From Flavobacteriaceae bacterium (GTDB taxonomy: Bacteria; Bacteroidota; Bacteroidia; Flavobacteriales; Flavobacteriaceae): DNA of 8,892 bases. A model generated the notes under the pieces. The model ran no database searches and had not been told where the DNA came from. It saw nothing but the letters and a program-made list of their open reading frames with translations. Numbering within the stretch: position 1 is the stretch's first letter; every line of letters starts with the position of its first letter. A program made the position numbers and the translations under genes. Shown here in pieces: positions 5,259 through 8,892 of this stretch. Location: positions 1 through 8,892 of the forward strand of contig JAENXB010000117.1 in NCBI GenBank assembly GCA_016649785.1. Direction: 5' to 3'.

Positions 5259-8200
5259 CTATATAAGTCTTTCTTCTAACAAGTCTTTCCAAATAATAAA
5301 TCCTTTACGTTTATCGGAATAATCATGAACTATCCTACTAAAATTCTCTGGACGACTTTCAAGAAAAGTTTTTCGCCCGGCATTTCGGATTCTATTTAAA
5401 TCCTGTTCAATAGCCTGAAGCTTGTTATCAAAAGCATTTTCGTTTTTTTCAATATGCCAGATGTAAGTAGCCTCTTCTGTATCCAATGTTTCCATAATCA
5501 AATGATATTCCTCCTTTGCCTTTAATAAAAAAACGAATGAAAAAGGTTGCAGGACAAAACGGAGTTTCATAATTGAGGCTTCATGTCTGGAAGCGAGATA
5601 CCTTAATTGTCTATAATGCTTTATATTCTTATTTTGCAAGAGATCATTGAGCAATTCTTCTTCCGAATTATAAAAATATTCACCATTGTACTTATCCTGC
5701 AAATTATCCAGATCAAGCAGGTTTTCATCCGCTTCGAAGGTATAATGTTTTCCAAGGATATTTTTCTCTAAAAAGCGAAATTTGACACTTTCTATAATTT
5801 CCCGGTTGATTTTTTCCAATTCAGTTGAACTAGCTTTTTGGGAAACCAAGGTCCCATTTTCAAATTCTGCAAAAATTTCAACTTCAACTATTTTCGATTT
5901 TAGAAATTTGGCAAAGTACGGTTTCAACACTTCAAATTCAGGTCGGATTTCATCGTTTTCTATTTCAAATTCCAAGACTGTTTCATTAGCGTCTGAATCT
6001 TGAGTCTTAGAAAAAATGTGAGGTATTTCATATTTAAATCCAAAAGCACCATACCTGAAATCCAGTAGATCAATAAGCACCTTAATTTTCTTATCAATAG
6101 TTAAAATTTTTCCGGATGAATCATTGGAATTTTCTATTTCATCAAACAGGGTAGCCTGCCGATCCAGGTGTCTGTAATAAGTATTTCTTTTTAGGAACAG
6201 GCGATCCAGGTAGTTAATTTTACGATCGCAATAATCGTAAATTACAGGAGTTATTTCAGACCTCTGAACCCTGCCAATATATTGGATCAGTTTCCCTTTA
6301 AAAGAAAAAGGATAAACCAGGAATAAACAGGAAGCATTTTGAAGGTCGGTGCCTTCCCCAAAAAATTGACCGGTAGTAATCAACACCTGATAGTTTCCTT
6401 CATTTAGTATTTTCCATTTTGTTTTCCGGCTGGTTTCTGAATCTTCTCCACTCAAAGTGAGGGTTTCAAAGGATTGTTTGAGAAATTGGAAAAGCGTAGT
6501 TATATGTTCTTTCCGTTCGGTTATAATAACAGCCTTCTTACCTTTATTCAATTCTTCCATCACATCATTCAGGATCAGCTTATTCCTGGTTGAATCATGC
6601 ACCAGGATTTTAGATAAGGTTTCAAACTGATCCGTTTTAGGATTGAAGGGTACATCAAGGGACGTATTCCTGATAATTATCCTCGCACGCTTGTATTCTT
6701 CAATTTCCTGTGGTTTAATATCGGCAATCATTTCCCCAAGATGTATAAAAATTAGCTTTCCGTCATTTCCCTTTCTGAAAGGTGTTGCTGTTAATCCATA
6801 CTGATAATAGGATGAAAGTTTTGAAATTGTAGCTCTGAAGGTCTTGGCGGGAATGTGATGGCATTCGTCAATAATAATAGTTCCGAAAGACTGTGAAAAT
6901 TCTTTTGATTCCTGTTTCTCAAGATATTTCCCCAAACTCTGAATCATAGCTACAGTAATAACCTTTCCTGTTTTAGCTTTTCCTTGTCCTATTTTTCCTA
7001 TATCCTTTTTTGGGACCCCAAGAAATGACTCAATCCGATCAATCCATTGTTCCATAAGTTGTTTGCGGTGAACAATGATTAATGCCGGCTGTTGTTTTTC
7101 AGCAATAATTTTCAGCCCCATTACTGTTTTTCCTGAACCGGGAGGAGCAGTAATTACTCCAAAGTCTTTTCGGGATGCGGCTTCTATTACTGCCTTTTGG
7201 TGTGACCTAAGCGTTAAATTAGTTGTAAAGAAGACCTCCTTTTTTTTTAGTCTTTCATCCAGAAAATCAAAATCTATTGAATTCTGTTTACAGTACCTAA
7301 GCACTCTTCCAATGAAGCCCCTTGGAATAATCACCTCTTGTTCTGTTTCTTCAATAAAGTTGAAATACTTTTCAGTACCCCATATATTTCTTCCGGTTTG
7401 TTTTTTAATAAAGTATTCCGAATTTGCAAAATTGAACTCTTCTTTCAGGAAATTAATTAACCCGGGGCCAATCCCGGACCTGTTAATGCGCACATCTTTA
7501 TTCAGCACAATTTGCAGTTTATCTGAATTGATAATACACGAATTAGAAGAATGCGTAGGCGAAGTTTCGAGCGATTTATAAAGTCCATCCAAGTGCAGGT
7601 TTGATACCTTTTGGATGTTTGAGATAAACTCCCATTGGTCAGGATAAGCCTGCAAATCCTCCATTAAAGGATTTACAAAGCATGAGTTTCCGTGATCATA
7701 TGCTGGTTTATGAAATGGCAGCGCGATTAAGTTTCCCAATCCTTTGCCGGAAAGAAAATCCTGATTTGGAAATAACCTGTCAAAGCTGGAACTTTTTTCA
7801 AAAACAGAGAAAATACCAGTTTGTTTGAGTAAGCCAATTACAATTTTTCGGCTCTTTATAGCAGGATAAGGTTTATCAAAAAATATCCAGACATGACCTC
7901 CGTTACCGGAACGGGATCGTTCCAGATAAGCTGGAATACCATTTTCCTTACAATTTTTCATGAAAGCCTGACATTCTGTTTTCCAGTTTTGTTTGTCAAA
8001 ATCTGCAACAATAAACCAGGAAGTATTGTTGGGAAGCAAAGGGTAGATGCCAATTAGTTGTTCTCCATTCAGATGCTTTAAAATTTGTTGATCGGAGAGC
8101 GGCAAATAAGTTTTGTCGTTATATGTCCTAAATGAGCCTCCCTTCATCTTATGGAGCCGGTACATATATGGATCATATTTATAAGCAGGCATATAACCAC

Positions 8201-8324
8201 TTTTACTTTCCCCGCCTGTACCGGCCAATGCAGGTTTTTGCCAGTAGATTGCAAAAACATCTTTTCTGGTTGTGAAAAGAGAGTTTATTAAGCTAATTTT
8301 TTTATTTGTTGAATAAGAATCCAT
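5259..8324 (-). CDS. TOTE-type primase-helicase: archaeo-eukaryotic primase domain fused to SF2 helicase
   Basis: This 1021-residue protein is predicted to combine primase/polymerase and ATP-driven DNA translocase activities. Residue numbers count from the ATG at 8324. The N-terminal domain (about 15-240) matches the primase domain of TOTE conflict systems: VADFD (106-110) supplies the metal-binding DxD, SGNGGHVW (139-146) is the second motif with H144, and SFDRLFPNQD (180-189) holds the likely third acidic residue. The SF2 domain (about 370-700) has Walker A APPGSGKT (393-400), Walker B DECH (486-489), TATP (512-515), GEGTD (656-660) and QYIGRVQR (681-688), closest in style to XPB/ResIII-type helicases. 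The C-terminal 310 residues are unrecognised. A TTG seven codons upstream could extend the frame, but the ATG is preferred because little conserved sequence precedes the primase domain. All key residues look intact, so the gene is probably active although its upstream neighbour has decayed. Family knowledge suggests a role in conflict with mobile elements; that role is not shown here. Confidence 0.9.
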   Translation of the reverse strand: MDSYSTNKKISLINSLFTTRKDVFAIYWQKPALAGTGGESKSGYMPAYKYDPYMYRLHKMKGGSFRTYNDKTYLPLSDQQILKHLNGEQLIGIYPLLPNNTSWFIVADFDKQNWKTECQAFMKNCKENGIPAYLERSRSGNGGHVWIFFDKPYPAIKSRKIVIGLLKQTGIFSVFEKSSSFDRLFPNQDFLSGKGLGNLIALPFHKPAYDHGNSCFVNPLMEDLQAYPDQWEFISNIQKVSNLHLDGLYKSLETSPTHSSNSCIINSDKLQIVLNKDVRINRSGIGPGLINFLKEEFNFANSEYFIKKQTGRNIWGTEKYFNFIEETEQEVIIPRGFIGRVLRYCKQNSIDFDFLDERLKKKEVFFTTNLTLRSHQKAVIEAASRKDFGVITAPPGSGKTVMGLKIIAEKQQPALIIVHRKQLMEQWIDRIESFLGVPKKDIGKIGQGKAKTGKVITVAMIQSLGKYLEKQESKEFSQSFGTIIIDECHHIPAKTFRATISKLSSYYQYGLTATPFRKGNDGKLIFIHLGEMIADIKPQEIEEYKRARIIIRNTSLDVPFNPKTDQFETLSKILVHDSTRNKLILNDVMEELNKGKKAVIITERKEHITTLFQFLKQSFETLTLSGEDSETSRKTKWKILNEGNYQVLITTGQFFGEGTDLQNASCLFLVYPFSFKGKLIQYIGRVQRSEITPVIYDYCDRKINYLDRLFLKRNTYYRHLDRQATLFDEIENSNDSSGKILTIDKKIKVLIDLLDFRYGAFGFKYEIPHIFSKTQDSDANETVLEFEIENDEIRPEFEVLKPYFAKFLKSKIVEVEIFAEFENGTLVSQKASSTELEKINREIIESVKFRFLEKNILGKHYTFEADENLLDLDNLQDKYNGEYFYNSEEELLNDLLQNKNIKHYRQLRYLASRHEASIMKLRFVLQPFSFVFLLKAKEEYHLIMETLDTEEATYIWHIEKNENAFDNKLQAIEQDLNRIRNAGRKTFLESRPENFSRIVHDYSDKRKGFIIWKDLLEERLI

Positions 8325-8349
8325 CCGTATTGTTAATTTTAGCAAGGAC

Positions 8350-8720
8350 TTATAAATTTATTTTCCAGTAGCCGCCCTTATCGGGTACTACTCTGCCAAT
8401 TACCCCCTTCACATTTAATTTTGCAATTTATTTTTCAACAACCCTTTCTGAAATCCCTATTTCTCCAGCCATCTCTGTGGCTGAAATATATTGGTAGTTG
8501 TCAAGATTATCTCTAAAATTTTCCCCGAAATTTCGCAGAACCTTTCACCAATTATTTGAAACCGAAGCTGTTTTTTTTATCTTCTTTCATTTTTAAAGCG
8601 ATTATGCCCTAAAATATCATCTTCAATAAATTCTGGTTTGATACCGGGAGTGTAAATACTTAGACTGATTTCGGATATTCAGCCAAAAGTGGATACGAAA
8701 AGTGATTTTGTGTTCCATGA
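8350..8720 (-). pseudogene. Decayed C-terminus of a COG2865 (AlbA_2 / winged-helix) ATP-binding protein
   Basis: The reverse strand reads, before its end, ISATEMAGEIGISERVVEK, an in-frame TAA, IAKL and finally GRVVPDKGGYWKINL followed by TAA (8350-8352). This is the winged-helix tail typical of Bacteroidota COG2865 proteins, which usually ends in a form like ERVGPDKGGYWKV. Further upstream in other frames are YTPGIKPEFIEDDIF and IIALK, which match the segment (…PEFIEDDIFRTIIPL) that precedes the winged helix in the family. At least one frameshift and three or more stops break it. The left limit of recognisable similarity is near 8720. The AlbA_2 domain itself is absent. Its stop lies 25 bp before the primase-helicase ATG on the same strand, so the pair was probably once an operon. 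The coding identity is firm; the exact boundaries are not. Confidence 0.75.
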
Positions 8721-8736
8721 TCTTCGTTTTAGGTAA

Positions 8737-8847
8737 CTAAAAAATTTGATAAACGAAAGTCAAATCATTCAGAAAGCCAACAAGACTAGGGAAAGTTAAG
8801 AAAAAAAAGGTAACCGAATAGGTCACTTTTATGATGATATTAAACAT
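8737..8847. repeat. 111-bp direct repeat, right copy
   Basis: Right-hand partner of 4390-4500, in the same orientation and without gaps. It starts about 15 bp beyond the recognisable limit of the COG2865 remnant. The divergence lies at the two ends; the middle 62 bp (8759-8820) have one mismatch. The remaining 45 bases to the window edge hold nothing recognisable. Confidence 0.85.
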
Positions 8848-8892
8848 AAAAAAAATGACTCCCAGTTTCTATTAAAGTACTGAAAATCATTA

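Noticed and set aside
5782..6003. Plus-strand open frame of 73 codons
   Set aside because: It is antisense to the C-terminal region of the primase-helicase gene; its low-complexity Ser-rich translation is typical of a shadow frame.
7075..7581. Plus-strand open frame of 168 codons
   Set aside because: It is antisense to the junction of the primase and helicase domains, including the Walker A codons, so it is a shadow of a strongly supported gene despite its length.
8325..8345. TTG start that would add seven residues to the primase-helicase
   Set aside because: The ATG at 8322-8324 is a normal start, and the extra residues precede all recognisable family sequence. It remains possible but is less likely.

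Overview
The window looks like AT-rich chromosomal DNA from a member of the Bacteroidota, most likely a marine or soil Flavobacteriia. The reasons are the low GC content, the lack of Shine-Dalgarno sequences before the genes, a TAnnTTTG-like promoter element, a lipoprotein whose first residues after the cysteine are acidic, and a decayed gene of a COG2865 type common in this phylum. No species is named, because nothing here is diagnostic at that level.

Three genes read as intact, all on the minus strand. (1) Positions 1-1430 hold the 5' part of a copper nitrite reductase fused to a C-terminal cytochrome c domain (nirK/AniA-like). It is predicted to be a lipoprotein, has every copper and catalytic ligand, and runs off the left edge. 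An excellent CRP/FNR-type palindrome lies upstream, at a spacing that suits class II activation. (2) Positions 1824-3452 encode an ArnT-like (GT83/PMT_2) polytopic membrane glycosyltransferase. (3) Positions 5259-8324 encode a protein of about 1020 residues that joins an archaeo-eukaryotic primase domain of the TOTE conflict-system type to an SF2 helicase and an unrecognised C-terminal region of about 310 residues.

The remaining DNA is relic-rich. From 3453 to 5258 there is no convincing intact gene. The stretch 3859-4697 (with an outlier at 4945-4961) holds a dense set of short perfect hairpins whose stems differ but whose centres are similar (often TTTCA or its complement). This looks like a REP/BIME-type repeat field. 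Behind the primase-helicase gene, 8350 to about 8720 is a frameshifted, stop-interrupted remnant of the C-terminus of a COG2865 (AlbA_2 plus winged-helix) protein, ending only 25 bp before the primase-helicase ATG. The two genes were therefore probably once a co-directional pair.

A 111-bp direct repeat (about 88% identical, no gaps) sits at 4390-4500 and 8737-8847. It brackets the primase-helicase gene and the COG2865 remnant, a period of 4347 bp. A second, exact 37-bp direct repeat (4528-4564 and 4794-4830) lies just inside the left copy. The most interesting reading is that 4.4-8.8 kb is an accessory, possibly defence-related island inserted next to ordinary metabolic and envelope genes. 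The nitrite reductase and the glycosyltransferase show no functional link to it.
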